A DNA stretch of 50,903 nucleotides from Bradyrhizobium genomosp. I (2014) (GTDB taxonomy: Bacteria > Pseudomonadota > Alphaproteobacteria > Rhizobiales > Xanthobacteraceae): NCBI RefSeq assembly GCF_000261685.1, contig NZ_AJQE01000364.1:1-50903 (forward strand), read 5' to 3'. Shown in pieces: positions 15,309-23,334 of the stretch (the stretch's first letter is position 1; each line of letters starts with the position of its first letter). The notes below the pieces were generated by a model. It did not search any database and was not told where the DNA came from. It worked only from the letters and a program-made list of their open reading frames with translations. Position numbers and translations under genes: made by a program.

Positions 15309-16295
15309 TCATTCGCCTTTGAGACCAGCGTCGCGAATCAGCCTGGTCCACTTCTGCGTCTCGTTGTCGATGAATTGGCCGAACTCGGCCGCGGTGCCGG
15401 CTCGCACCTCGAGGCCCTGGGCGGTCAGCTTGTCCTTGATCGCGGGTTCGGCGAGCGTGCGCAGAACCTCGGCCTGGAATTTGTCGATGATCGCGCGCGG
15501 CGTCGTGGACGGCGCCATGAAGCCGTACCAGCCGGCGGCCGCCACGTTCGGAAAGCCCTGCTCGCGCAGCGTCGCCGCCCGCGGGTAGAGCGCGCTACGC
15601 TCGGGCGAGGCGACACCGAGCACGGTGAATTTGCCGCTCTGGATGTAGGGCAGGGCGGTCGGCAGCGCCGTCAGCGTGGCATCGACGCGGCCGGCAAGCA
15701 GCTCGGTGTAGGACGCAGCATCGCCCCGGAACGGGATGTTCAGACCCTTGACGCCGGCGTCGCGGAACAGGAGCTCGCCGGCCAGATGCGGCTGCGAGCC
15801 GGCGCCGGGCGAGGCGAAGGTCAGCCCATCCGGTTTCGATTTGCCGTAGGCGATCAGCTCGGGGAGCGTCTTGAACGGCGCATCGGCGCTGATGATGAGG
15901 AATAGCGGCGCAACCACGACCATCGCGACCGGCTGCAGATCCTTGCGGTCATAGGTCAGCTTGCCGAACAGCGCCTCGGCGGTCGCGTAGGGGGCCGCGA
16001 CGTAGAGAAGGGTGTAGCCGTCGCCGGGTGCATGGGCGACCATGTCGTTGGCGATGCGGGTGCCGGCGCCCGGCTTGTTCTCGACGATGAACTGCTGATG
16101 CAGGCTCCGGCCGAACTCTTCAGCGAGCAGACGCAGCGAGATGTCGTTGGAGCCGCCGGGACCGTAAGGCGAGATCAGCCGCACCAGGCGCGACGGCCAG
16201 AGGTCCTCGGCATGCGCCGCCAGGCCTGATCCTGCCGCAAGGCCGCCTGCGATTGCGCCCAGCAGGGTTCGGCGTGTGACCTTGAACGATGCCAC
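15309..16295 (-). CDS. tripartite tricarboxylate transporter receptor (Bug/TctC family)
   Basis: A 328-residue periplasmic receptor. The signal peptide begins with a twin-arginine-like VTRRTLLGAIAGGLAAG and ends AAHAE. Family hallmarks follow: PSRLVRLISPYGPGGSNDIS, a ligand loop FIVENKPGAGTRIAND, and SPGAGSQPHLAGELLFRDAG. It should capture a carboxylate for a TctAB-type carrier, but none is in the window. GTG start with GGAGG nine bases upstream. It lies between a CoA-transferase and an ABC-type binding protein in one operon. Confidence 0.9.
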   Translation of the reverse strand: MASFKVTRRTLLGAIAGGLAAGSGLAAHAEDLWPSRLVRLISPYGPGGSNDISLRLLAEEFGRSLHQQFIVENKPGAGTRIANDMVAHAPGDGYTLLYVAAPYATAEALFGKLTYDRKDLQPVAMVVVAPLFLIISADAPFKTLPELIAYGKSKPDGLTFASPGAGSQPHLAGELLFRDAGVKGLNIPFRGDAASYTELLAGRVDATLTALPTALPYIQSGKFTVLGVASPERSALYPRAATLREQGFPNVAAAGWYGFMAPSTTPRAIIDKFQAEVLRTLAEPAIKDKLTAQGLEVRAGTAAEFGQFIDNETQKWTRLIRDAGLKGE

Positions 16296-16360
16296 TGTTT
16301 TCGTCCTCCCTCTCGTTGTTTGTCTTCTATTGTTGGTCTTCTATTGTTGGTCTTCCCACC

Positions 16361-17557
16361 TCAGATCACCTTTCGTTGGGTGAGCTGTTCGATCTGCTGC
16401 TCCGAAAGGCCGAGCCAATCCCGATAGACCTCGTCGTTGTCCTGGCCGATGTCTCCGGCGGCGTGGCGCAATCGCGCGGGGTCAACGGTGAAGCGCGGAA
16501 CGGCATTGGTCATGGCAACCGTGCCGAAATCCCGGTCGGCAACGCGGGTGATGACCTCGCGCGCTTTCACCTGCGGGTCGTCGGCGATCTGATCGATCGA
16601 ATAGATCGGCGCCAGCGTTCCCTGCGCGGCGTTGAATTTCGCGAGCACTTCGTCGAGAGGATGCGCGGCGCACCAGGCCGCGAACATGTCGTTGAGCTCG
16701 GCGGCGTGCCTGACGCGCTGGTCGTTGGTGGCAAAGCGCGGATCGTCGACGAGGTCGGGACGCCCGATCGCCCGGCAGTTCGCTGCAAAGAGGGCGTTGG
16801 TCGAACCTGCGAGCGTCACCCAGTGATCGTCGCTGGTGCGAAACACGGCGGCCGGCGCCGAATAACCGTTGGCGTTGCCGATCCGCTCTCGAACGGAGCC
16901 GAGCTGGTCGTGCTCGATGGCGAGGACGTCGAGCAGGCGGAAGGTGGCTTCGGTCAGCGAAAGATCGATCTCCTCGCCGGGAGCGTTCGGGTCGCGTGCC
17001 CGCTTCCACAGCGCCGCCAGCACGCCGACGGCGCCGAACAGGCCGCCGATCGAATCCCCGATCGGGTATCCGGGATGGGTCGGTTCGCCGTCGCTCTCCC
17101 CCGTGATGTAGGTGAGTCCGCCCATGGCCTCGAAGATGCGGGCGAAGCCGGGGCGCTCGCGATAGGGGCCGTTCTGCCCGAAGGCGGTGGCGCGCAGGAT
17201 CACGAGGCGGGGCTGGATCGACCACAGCACCTCCTTGGACAGACCCCAGCGGTCGAGCGTTCCCGGACGAAAATTCTCGATCAGCACGTCGAAGCGCGGA
17301 AGGAGCTGCTTGAACAGCGCAAGTCCTTCCGGCGTGCGCAGATCGAGGGTGGCGAACTTCTTGTTGCGGTTGGCGGCCTTCCACCACAGCGGCTTGCCGT
17401 CCTTGAACGGCGGAAACGACCGCACGCCGTCGCCGTGCCCGGGCATCTCGATCTTGAGCACGTCCGCGCCGTAGTCGGCCAGCAGCGTGGCAGCGAACGG
17501 CGCGGCGATGATCGTCGCGATGTCGAGAACCTTCAATCCTTCGAGCGGCCCAGCCAT
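16361..17557 (-). CDS. CaiB/BaiF family CoA-transferase
   Basis: A 398-residue class III CoA-transferase, moving CoA between carboxylic acids without a covalent enzyme-CoA chain. It shows LKVLDIATIIAAPFAATLLA, ADVLKIEMPGHGD and IENFRPGTLDRWGLS. Asp168 in YPIGDSIGGLFG fits the catalytic aspartate seen in formyl-CoA transferase. It starts one base after the stop of the upstream IclR gene, so the two are translationally coupled. The operon suggests uptake of a carboxylate by the receptors and activation here to its CoA thioester. Substrate cannot be told. Confidence 0.92.
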   Translation of the reverse strand: MAGPLEGLKVLDIATIIAAPFAATLLADYGADVLKIEMPGHGDGVRSFPPFKDGKPLWWKAANRNKKFATLDLRTPEGLALFKQLLPRFDVLIENFRPGTLDRWGLSKEVLWSIQPRLVILRATAFGQNGPYRERPGFARIFEAMGGLTYITGESDGEPTHPGYPIGDSIGGLFGAVGVLAALWKRARDPNAPGEEIDLSLTEATFRLLDVLAIEHDQLGSVRERIGNANGYSAPAAVFRTSDDHWVTLAGSTNALFAANCRAIGRPDLVDDPRFATNDQRVRHAAELNDMFAAWCAAHPLDEVLAKFNAAQGTLAPIYSIDQIADDPQVKAREVITRVADRDFGTVAMTNAVPRFTVDPARLRHAAGDIGQDNDEVYRDWLGLSEQQIEQLTQRKVI

Positions 17558-17558
17558 G

Positions 17559-18446
17559 TCATTTCCCGGCGCTTGTAATCTTCCTGGTCTTGCGCGACGG
17601 CGTCGTGGATTCGGCCTGCCCGACGATGGCGCGGATGCTGTCGGCCAGCGCCGCGATGCGCGGACCAATCTCGCTCTCGAGCTGTCCCGGCTGGAGCCGG
17701 AAGGCGGGGATGCCGCAATTGATCGAGAACGACTGCTTCGATTCGCGCGCATGAAACAGCGGCGCGGCGACGGCATGGATCGAGGCCATGTACTCGCCCC
17801 AGCAGGTGCAGAAGCCACGGCTTTTGCATTGCGCGATCCCGGCGCGGTATTTGTCGCGGACCGCTGACCACAGCCCGGCGTCCTCGGCGGCGATGTTCCG
17901 TTCCAGCCGGTCCGCATCGGCCGGCGGCAAGGTCGACGCAGCTGCGCGGCCCATGGCGGTCATCACGACGGGAATGGGCATGCCGATGTCGGGCACGTGC
18001 GGGCCGACATCGCCGGAGCGCGCGGTCTCGACATAGATCATCGAGGTGGCGTCGAGCAGGCCGATCGAGACCGTGCCGCGGACGCTGTGCGCCAGCTCCT
18101 GCATCATGGGCCGCGCCATTTGGCGGAATTGCATTCCGGCGAGCAGAGGATGCGCCATCCGCAGCGCCCGCGCACCGACCCGGTACTTCGCCCGCTCGGC
18201 GTCGTAACGGAGGTAGCCGAGCTCGGCCAGGGTATGGGTCAGCCTCGCCACCGTCGGGCGCGGGATGCCCGTCAACGCCGACAGCTCCATGTTGCCCAGC
18301 AGCGTGCTCCCGGTCTTGAACGCCTCGAGCACGACGAGCCCCTTTGCCAGCGTCGTGGCGAAGGCGGCGTCGTCGGCGCTCTCCGCCAGCACTGCTGCGG
18401 CGGAGGAGAGCGGATGTCGCGGTTTGGACGAGCCAGTCGAGATCAT
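17559..18446 (-). CDS. IclR-family transcriptional regulator
   Basis: A 295-residue regulator. An N-terminal winged helix (about 28-90) contains KGLVVLEAFKTGS and TGIPRPTVARLTHTLAELGY. A C-terminal IclR effector domain follows with TVSIGLLDATSMIYVETARS and PVVMTAMGRAAAS. The tail is Arg/Lys-rich. The ribosome-binding site at 18446 is weak, but no better start precedes the HTH. It heads the CoA-transferase operon and probably controls it and possibly the divergent membrane protein through sites in the shared promoter region. Confidence 0.9.
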   Translation of the reverse strand: MISTGSSKPRHPLSSAAAVLAESADDAAFATTLAKGLVVLEAFKTGSTLLGNMELSALTGIPRPTVARLTHTLAELGYLRYDAERAKYRVGARALRMAHPLLAGMQFRQMARPMMQELAHSVRGTVSIGLLDATSMIYVETARSGDVGPHVPDIGMPIPVVMTAMGRAAASTLPPADADRLERNIAAEDAGLWSAVRDKYRAGIAQCKSRGFCTCWGEYMASIHAVAAPLFHARESKQSFSINCGIPAFRLQPGQLESEIGPRIAALADSIRAIVGQAESTTPSRKTRKITSAGK

Positions 18447-18507
18447 TCCTAAATATCAGACAACCTGGTTCAGGATGTCCAATAAATTCGGTTGCGATCG
18501 AAAAATT

Positions 18508-18522
18508 GTCCAGTATGTGGAC
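18508..18522. promoter_or_regulatory. candidate IclR operator
   Basis: GTCCA-GTATG-TGGAC is a perfect 5-bp inverted repeat with a 5-bp spacer, in an AT-rich stretch between the IclR gene and the divergent membrane protein. A further GTCCA half-site lies at 18477-18481. IclR proteins commonly autoregulate through such inverted repeats. Binding is inferred. Confidence 0.5.
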
Positions 18523-18627
18523 GATACCGACTGCTGCGTTTCCCTGAACAATGCGCTGGAGACCATCCGAACACACAGATTTTTGTCGTGATTGCATGCC
18601 GTCTTGTGACAGGATTGTAACGACGAC

Positions 18628-19500
18628 ATGTCAGATGGATTATTTTCGGAGCGGCTCATGTTGCAGTGGCAGGCGCGGTCAAATCCCCTCGCGTGGTGGT
18701 GGGGATCCCTCACGCTTGTGAGCAGCGCCAATATCCTCGTCTGGTTCACGCTCTATCGCGAGTTCTATCCGACGCCTGCGGGCAGCCTCGGTGGCGGCTC
18801 GGACATCGGGCTGATGTTGCTGCTGTGCGCCGGCTATGTGTTCGGCTGTGCCTTCCGTTCGGTGCTGCCGCGCGCCGACGTGCAGCGCATCTGCCTGTTC
18901 GACACCTGGCTATCGAGCGTCTTCGTCGGCCGCTCGGTCGCGACCGTGGCCGAGGTCTGCTTCGCGGCGCAATGGGCCATCATCCTGCATCAACTCGGCA
19001 CCATGACCGGCGCCGAGACGGCGCTGAACATCGCGTGGTTGATCGTCCCGGTGATCATCATCGCCGAGTGCTTCTCCTGGTACGCGGTGGTGACCACCAA
19101 CTATCTCTACAACGCGATCGAGAATTCGCTGTGGGCGGTGACCTTCTTCCTGGCCGGCATTGCGCTGTGCCGCCTGATGCCGGAATTCCAGGGCGTGGTG
19201 CGCTGGGCGCTGATGTCAGGCATCGTCGGCATCGCCTGCTTCCTCGCCTTCCTCGTCACCGTCGACGTGCCGATGTATCTCAGCCGCTGGCGGGCAGGGC
19301 ACGCCGAGGGCAACAATTTCCTCGGCCTCCTCGAAGGTCTGCATGACGTCTCGACGCGCTGGGTGGTGACCCACGACATCGCGCATTGGAAGGGCGAGCT
19401 GACCTGGATGTTCCTGTATTTCAGTGCAGCCGTCTGGTCGAGCCTTGCGCTCTGCGCGCTCTATGCGATGGAAGGCTATCTGACGCGCTATCTCGCCTGA
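18628..19500 (+). CDS. polytopic membrane protein of unknown function
   Basis: A 290-residue integral membrane protein with about seven hydrophobic segments (roughly 22-42, 60-80, 97-120, 130-155, 165-185, 190-212 and 262-284). Trp is abundant (NPLAWWWGSL, AECFSWYAVV, GELTWMFLYFSAAVWSS). A polar loop between the last two segments holds YLSRWRAGHAEGNNFLGLLE and WVVTHDIAHWKGE, with several His that could bind metal or haem. I do not recognise the family. It is divergent from the IclR gene, and its 3' end meets a convergent gene across a repeat hairpin. Confidence 0.75.
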   Translation: MSDGLFSERLMLQWQARSNPLAWWWGSLTLVSSANILVWFTLYREFYPTPAGSLGGGSDIGLMLLLCAGYVFGCAFRSVLPRADVQRICLFDTWLSSVFVGRSVATVAEVCFAAQWAIILHQLGTMTGAETALNIAWLIVPVIIIAECFSWYAVVTTNYLYNAIENSLWAVTFFLAGIALCRLMPEFQGVVRWALMSGIVGIACFLAFLVTVDVPMYLSRWRAGHAEGNNFLGLLEGLHDVSTRWVVTHDIAHWKGELTWMFLYFSAAVWSSLALCALYAMEGYLTRYLA

Positions 19501-19521
19501 TGGTCAGATTCCCATTTCGAC

Positions 19522-19565
19522 GCGTTTTCCCGGCGCGAAGCGGTATCCGCTTCGCTTGAAAACGC
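19522..19565. repeat. intergenic repeat hairpin acting as shared terminator
   Basis: Outer arms GCGTTTTC (19522-19529) and GAAAACGC (19558-19565) enclose an inner perfect stem GCGAAGCGG-TATC-CGCTTCGC. It fills the gap between two convergent genes, one base short of the minus-strand stop. From memory, this GCGTTTTC/GAAAACGC element is dispersed in Bradyrhizobium genomes; copies elsewhere were not checked. Confidence 0.65.
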
Positions 19566-19566
19566 T

Positions 19567-20778
19567 CTACTTGCCGACCAGCCCGCACTTGCTGCGGTCG
19601 AGCGGACGAAAGGCCTGGTCGGGCGGGATCGTCGCGACCAGCTTGACGAAGTCCCACGGGCCTTTCGATTCCTCCGGCGACTTGACCTGCACCAGATAGA
19701 GATCGTGCACCATGCGCTGGTCCTCGCGAATACGGCCGTTGGGCGTGTAGGCATCCGACACCGGGGTTGCCTTCATCTTCGCCATCACGGTCGCGCTGTC
19801 GTCGGAATCGGTGTCCTTCACGGCTTGCAGATAGTGGCGCACGGCGGAATAGACGCCGGCCTGGATCTGCGACGGCATCGCCTTACGGCGAGCATGGAAC
19901 GCATTCGAGAATTTCCGGGCTGCCGGCGAGACATCCTCGAAGAACGAGGTGACGATGAGATCACCGCGCGTGGCCTTCAAGCCCACGGCCTCGATGTCCA
20001 CGTTCTGGAACGACATCGGCACGATCTTCATGCCCTGATCGGCGAGCCCGAATTCCTCGGCCTGCTTGATTGCAGTGGCATTGTCGCCGGCGACGTTGAT
20101 CGCGAGGATCTTGGCGCCCGACGACTGTGCCTGGAGCAGGAATGAGCTGTAATCGGGCGTGCCGAGCTGCGCCTTGACGCTGCCGGCGACCTTGCCGCCG
20201 AGCGCGGCGATGCGGTCGCGCGCGGTTGCTTCGATCGAATGGCCGAAGGCGTAGTCGCCGGTGATGAAGAACCACGGCTCCCTGCTGGTCTGCATGATGC
20301 CGGAGACCACGGCGGTCGCCGTGGAGTAGGCGTCCTGGGTCCATTGCACGCTGGTTGGAGCGCACGCTTCATCAGTCAGCTGGTTTGCGCCTGCGCCGGA
20401 GATGAGGAATATCTTGCCATTGCCGCGCACGAGCTCCTGCACCGCCAGTGCCGCGCCGGAGCTGCCGCCATCGGCGATCGCCTGGACGCCGTCGCTGAAC
20501 CACTTTCGCGCGAGCGATGCCGCAAGGTCCGGCTTGTTCTGGTGATCGGCCTGCAGGATCTCGATCGGCTTGCCGTTGATCCTGCCGCCGAACTCCTCCG
20601 CCGCCATCCGCGCCGCCTCGACCGAGCCGGGACCCATGGCGGTCGCGAACACGCCGTTCATGTCGGTGAGGACGCCGATGCGGATGGCGTCGCCCTTGAT
20701 CTCGGCCTGCGCAGCGGAGCCCGCGAGCGCGAGTGTCATCAGCAGGATGGCGGCGGAGGTGGTGCGGGTCGTGCCCAT
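19567..20778 (-). CDS. ABC transporter substrate-binding protein (Peripla_BP_6, aromatic-acid-type context)
   Basis: A 403-residue periplasmic binding protein. A signal peptide (cleavage near AAQAE) is followed by IRIGVLTDMNGVFATAMGPG and VEAARMAAEEFGGRINGKPI. The second lobe has WFFITGDYAFGHSIEATARD and AKILAINVAGDNATAIKQAE. It belongs to the group often found with aromatic-compound genes. CAGGAA before the ATG at 20778 fixes the start. It is the last gene of the minus-strand operon with the FAH hydrolase and FAD hydroxylase, so its ligand is probably the aromatic substrate. No permease or ATPase genes are adjacent. Confidence 0.9.
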   Translation of the reverse strand: MGTTRTTSAAILLMTLALAGSAAQAEIKGDAIRIGVLTDMNGVFATAMGPGSVEAARMAAEEFGGRINGKPIEILQADHQNKPDLAASLARKWFSDGVQAIADGGSSGAALAVQELVRGNGKIFLISGAGANQLTDEACAPTSVQWTQDAYSTATAVVSGIMQTSREPWFFITGDYAFGHSIEATARDRIAALGGKVAGSVKAQLGTPDYSSFLLQAQSSGAKILAINVAGDNATAIKQAEEFGLADQGMKIVPMSFQNVDIEAVGLKATRGDLIVTSFFEDVSPAARKFSNAFHARRKAMPSQIQAGVYSAVRHYLQAVKDTDSDDSATVMAKMKATPVSDAYTPNGRIREDQRMVHDLYLVQVKSPEESKGPWDFVKLVATIPPDQAFRPLDRSKCGLVGK

Positions 20779-20819
20779 GGCGTTTCCTGAGTTTATCGTT
20801 GATTGATCGGTCTTGACGG

Positions 20820-21671
20820 TCAGGCCGGTTCGGCGATCACCTTGTTGCGCAAGGTGCCGATGCCGGAAATCTCGACTTCGACGGTGTCGCCGGGGCGCAT
20901 CCACAGCGGTGGCGTGCGCTTGGCGCCGACACCGCCCGGCGTGCCCGTGACAATGACGTCGCCGGGCACGAGCGGGCAGATGGTGGAGATGTAGGCGATC
21001 AGCTCGGGGATGGCGGTGATCAGGAGATCCGTCGTGGTGTCCTGCACGACGTTGCCGTTCAGCCGGGTCTGCAAAGTGAGCTTCGACGGATCGGGGATTT
21101 CGTCCGCCGTCACCAGCCACGGGCCAAAACTGCCGCTCTCGGCAAAGGTCTTGCCGGCGAGGAACTGGCTGGTGTGGCGCTGCCAGTCGCGGATGCTGCC
21201 TTCATTGTAGCAGGAATAGCCGGCGACGTAGTCGAGCGCGCGGTCGGCGGAAATGTGACGGCCCGCCTTGCCGACGACGAGTGCAAGTTCGCCTTCATAG
21301 TCGATATCGTCGCTCACCCTCGGCTTGACGATAGGCTGGAGATGGCCGACCTGGCTACAGGCGAAGCGCGCGAACAGCGCCGGCTTTTCGGTGACGGTGC
21401 GGCCCGTCTCCGCGACGTGGTCCCGATAGTTGAGGCCGACGCAGATGATCTTGCCGGGATCTGGGATGACGGGAGCGAAGGTGATGCTGTCGAGCGGATG
21501 ATCGGGTGCAGCGGATGCGACCAGCCTTGCCGCCTCGGCGAGGCGACCAGCCTCGAGCAGCTGCCGCAGCGTGGTGCAGCCCGCCATCCGCGCGCCGAGA
21601 TCGACGACGCCGTTGTCCTTGACGGCTCCGAAGGAGGCGCGACCACCGGCGATGAAAGAGAGCAGCTTCAT
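20820..21671 (-). CDS. fumarylacetoacetate hydrolase family protein
   Basis: A 283-residue FAH-fold enzyme. The core begins at IICVGLNYRDHVAETGR; the metal-site acid pair is in DIDYEGELALVVGKAGRHI; VPGDVIVTGTPGGVGAKRTP is the diagnostic C-terminal motif. The family hydrolyses or decarboxylates C-C bonds in beta-diketo and acylpyruvate compounds made by ring cleavage. AAGGAC before the ATG at 21671 supports the start. It lies 25 bp after the FAD hydroxylase, so it likely acts on the ring-cleavage product of the divergent dioxygenase. Substrate is inferred, not shown. Confidence 0.92.
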   Translation of the reverse strand: MKLLSFIAGGRASFGAVKDNGVVDLGARMAGCTTLRQLLEAGRLAEAARLVASAAPDHPLDSITFAPVIPDPGKIICVGLNYRDHVAETGRTVTEKPALFARFACSQVGHLQPIVKPRVSDDIDYEGELALVVGKAGRHISADRALDYVAGYSCYNEGSIRDWQRHTSQFLAGKTFAESGSFGPWLVTADEIPDPSKLTLQTRLNGNVVQDTTTDLLITAIPELIAYISTICPLVPGDVIVTGTPGGVGAKRTPPLWMRPGDTVEVEISGIGTLRNKVIAEPA

Positions 21672-21696
21672 GAGATGTCCTTGGAAGTGGGTTCGA

Positions 21697-23202
21697 TCAG
21701 GCCGCGGACGGCACTTGGGTTGAAGGCTCGAGAACGGCAACGAGCCGGGCGAGCTCGGACTCGTTGCGGGCGGTGCCGCGGATGTAACGGTCGGGACGAA
21801 CCAGCGCGGCGACGATGCCCTGCTCGCGGAGCCAGTCGCCGATGGCTTCCGCATCATCGTGGGTCAGGATCTCGATACCTGCCTGTGAAAGCGCGAGACG
21901 CGAGGAGAGCGTGACGTCCGCTACGAACAGCACATGGCTGTAGCCGGTTCGGTCGTCGCTGCGGCGGCCGTCGTTCAACGCAAATTGCGGCGCGAGATGG
22001 CCGGCGAGTGGCAAATCGCCGAGCGCGAGTCCGGGGCCGAGCAGGGGCTTTTTCACCTCGAGCTTGACCGGCGCATTGTCGCGGGGCTGGCCGGCGGCAA
22101 GGCCGGCTTCGATCGCCTTGGTGTTGATCACGCCGCCGAGGCGAATGGCGAGCTCGATGAATTCGCGCACATGCGGCAGCCGTTCGCTCTGATAGGTGTC
22201 GAGCAGACGGGGCGCTGCGCCCTCGCGGATGATGGCGCCGAGCTTCCAGGCGAGGTTGGCGACATCGCGGATGCCGGCGCACATTCCCTGGCCGAGGAAC
22301 GGCGGGGTCTGATGCGCGGAGTCGCCCGCCAGCAGCAGCCGGCGGTTTCGCCATTGCTGCGCGATAACGGAATGAAAAGTGTAGACCGCCGCGCGCTCGA
22401 TCTCGGCATCGTCGGGCCCGATCCAGCGCGACAGCAGCTCCCAGACCTGGGCCGGCTGAGTGACGGCTTGCGAATCCTCGTCCGGGAGCACCGTAATCTC
22501 CCAGCGGCGCCGCGTGCCGGTGCCGCGCACATAAGTCGCCGGCCGGCGCGGATCGCAATGCTGAAGGCTGTAATCGCCGAGATCGTCGCGGTCGCGCTTG
22601 AGCAGGACGTCAATCACCAGCCACCGCTCGTGGAAGCCGAGGTCATCCATGCTGGAACCGATGAAGCGGCGCACCAGCGAGCGGGCGCCATCGCAGCCGA
22701 TCACATAGCCGGCGCGGACCTCACAGAGCTTCCCGCTGGAGAGGTCTTCATAGCGGACGCGCACGCTATCCTCGTCCTGATCGAGCGCGAACACATCGCA
22801 GCGGTTGCGCAGGGTGACGTGTGGCCAGCGGGCGAGCCCGCCGATCAACACGTCCTCCAGATCCGGCTGGTGGAAGCGGTAGCTGAGATGCCAGCCCATC
22901 GGCGTCAGCGTCTGTGGACGGGACCAATCCAGCAGCATGCGACCGGCGGCATCGAGAAAGAGCATGCCGGGACTGAGGATGACATGCGGCAGGATCGCGT
23001 CGGCAAGGCCGATGGTCTGGAACACGCGCATGCATTCATCGTCGAAATGCACGGCCCGCGGCAGATGATAGGTCCGCGCCTCGCGCTCCAGCACCAGTGT
23101 CCGCACGCCGCACAGGCCGAGCAGGTTGGCGAGCGTGGCGCCAACCGGCCCCCGGCCGACGATCACGACGTCAAACTCTTCAGGGGCGGATTTATCTTGC
23201 AT
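21697..23202 (-). CDS. FAD-dependent aromatic hydroxylase (MhpA-like)
   Basis: A 501-residue class A flavoprotein monooxygenase. It has the Rossmann motif DVVIVGRGPVGATLANLLGL, a DG motif GYVIGCDGARSLVR, and the GD motif RLLLAGDSAHQTPPFLGQGM. A C-terminal thioredoxin-like domain (about 400-500) is typical of the 3-(3-hydroxyphenyl)propionate and phenol hydroxylase group. It would use NAD(P)H and O2 to add a hydroxyl ortho to an existing one, preparing the ring for meta cleavage. First enzyme gene after the IclR regulator; substrate unknown. GGGGAAGAGA precedes the start. Confidence 0.9.
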   Translation of the reverse strand: MQDKSAPEEFDVVIVGRGPVGATLANLLGLCGVRTLVLEREARTYHLPRAVHFDDECMRVFQTIGLADAILPHVILSPGMLFLDAAGRMLLDWSRPQTLTPMGWHLSYRFHQPDLEDVLIGGLARWPHVTLRNRCDVFALDQDEDSVRVRYEDLSSGKLCEVRAGYVIGCDGARSLVRRFIGSSMDDLGFHERWLVIDVLLKRDRDDLGDYSLQHCDPRRPATYVRGTGTRRRWEITVLPDEDSQAVTQPAQVWELLSRWIGPDDAEIERAAVYTFHSVIAQQWRNRRLLLAGDSAHQTPPFLGQGMCAGIRDVANLAWKLGAIIREGAAPRLLDTYQSERLPHVREFIELAIRLGGVINTKAIEAGLAAGQPRDNAPVKLEVKKPLLGPGLALGDLPLAGHLAPQFALNDGRRSDDRTGYSHVLFVADVTLSSRLALSQAGIEILTHDDAEAIGDWLREQGIVAALVRPDRYIRGTARNESELARLVAVLEPSTQVPSAA

Positions 23203-23285
23203 GGGGCTATCTCTTCCCCAGGCGAGGCCACCCCTTCAATGCCGCCGTGCCAAGTGTCCGCCCAGCGGACGGACTTCCGCCGCTC

Positions 23286-23315
23286 GCCATGACCGGGACG
23301 AGCCCGGCCATGACG
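23286..23315. repeat. short palindromic intergenic element
   Basis: CCGGG-ACGAG-CCCGG flanked by CCATGA/CCATGAC lies between the IclR stop and the hydroxylase start. It resembles fragments of dispersed Bradyrhizobium intergenic repeats. Being inside an operon gap of 132 bp, it may separate transcription of regulator and enzymes. Confidence 0.4.
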
Positions 23316-23334
23316 GCGTGGAGACGTGAGCGCG

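Noticed and set aside
13958..15322. 454-codon plus-strand reading frame opposite the LivJ-type receptor
   Set aside because: Low-complexity Arg, Val, Gly and Asp composition; the minus strand has signal peptide and binding-protein motifs.
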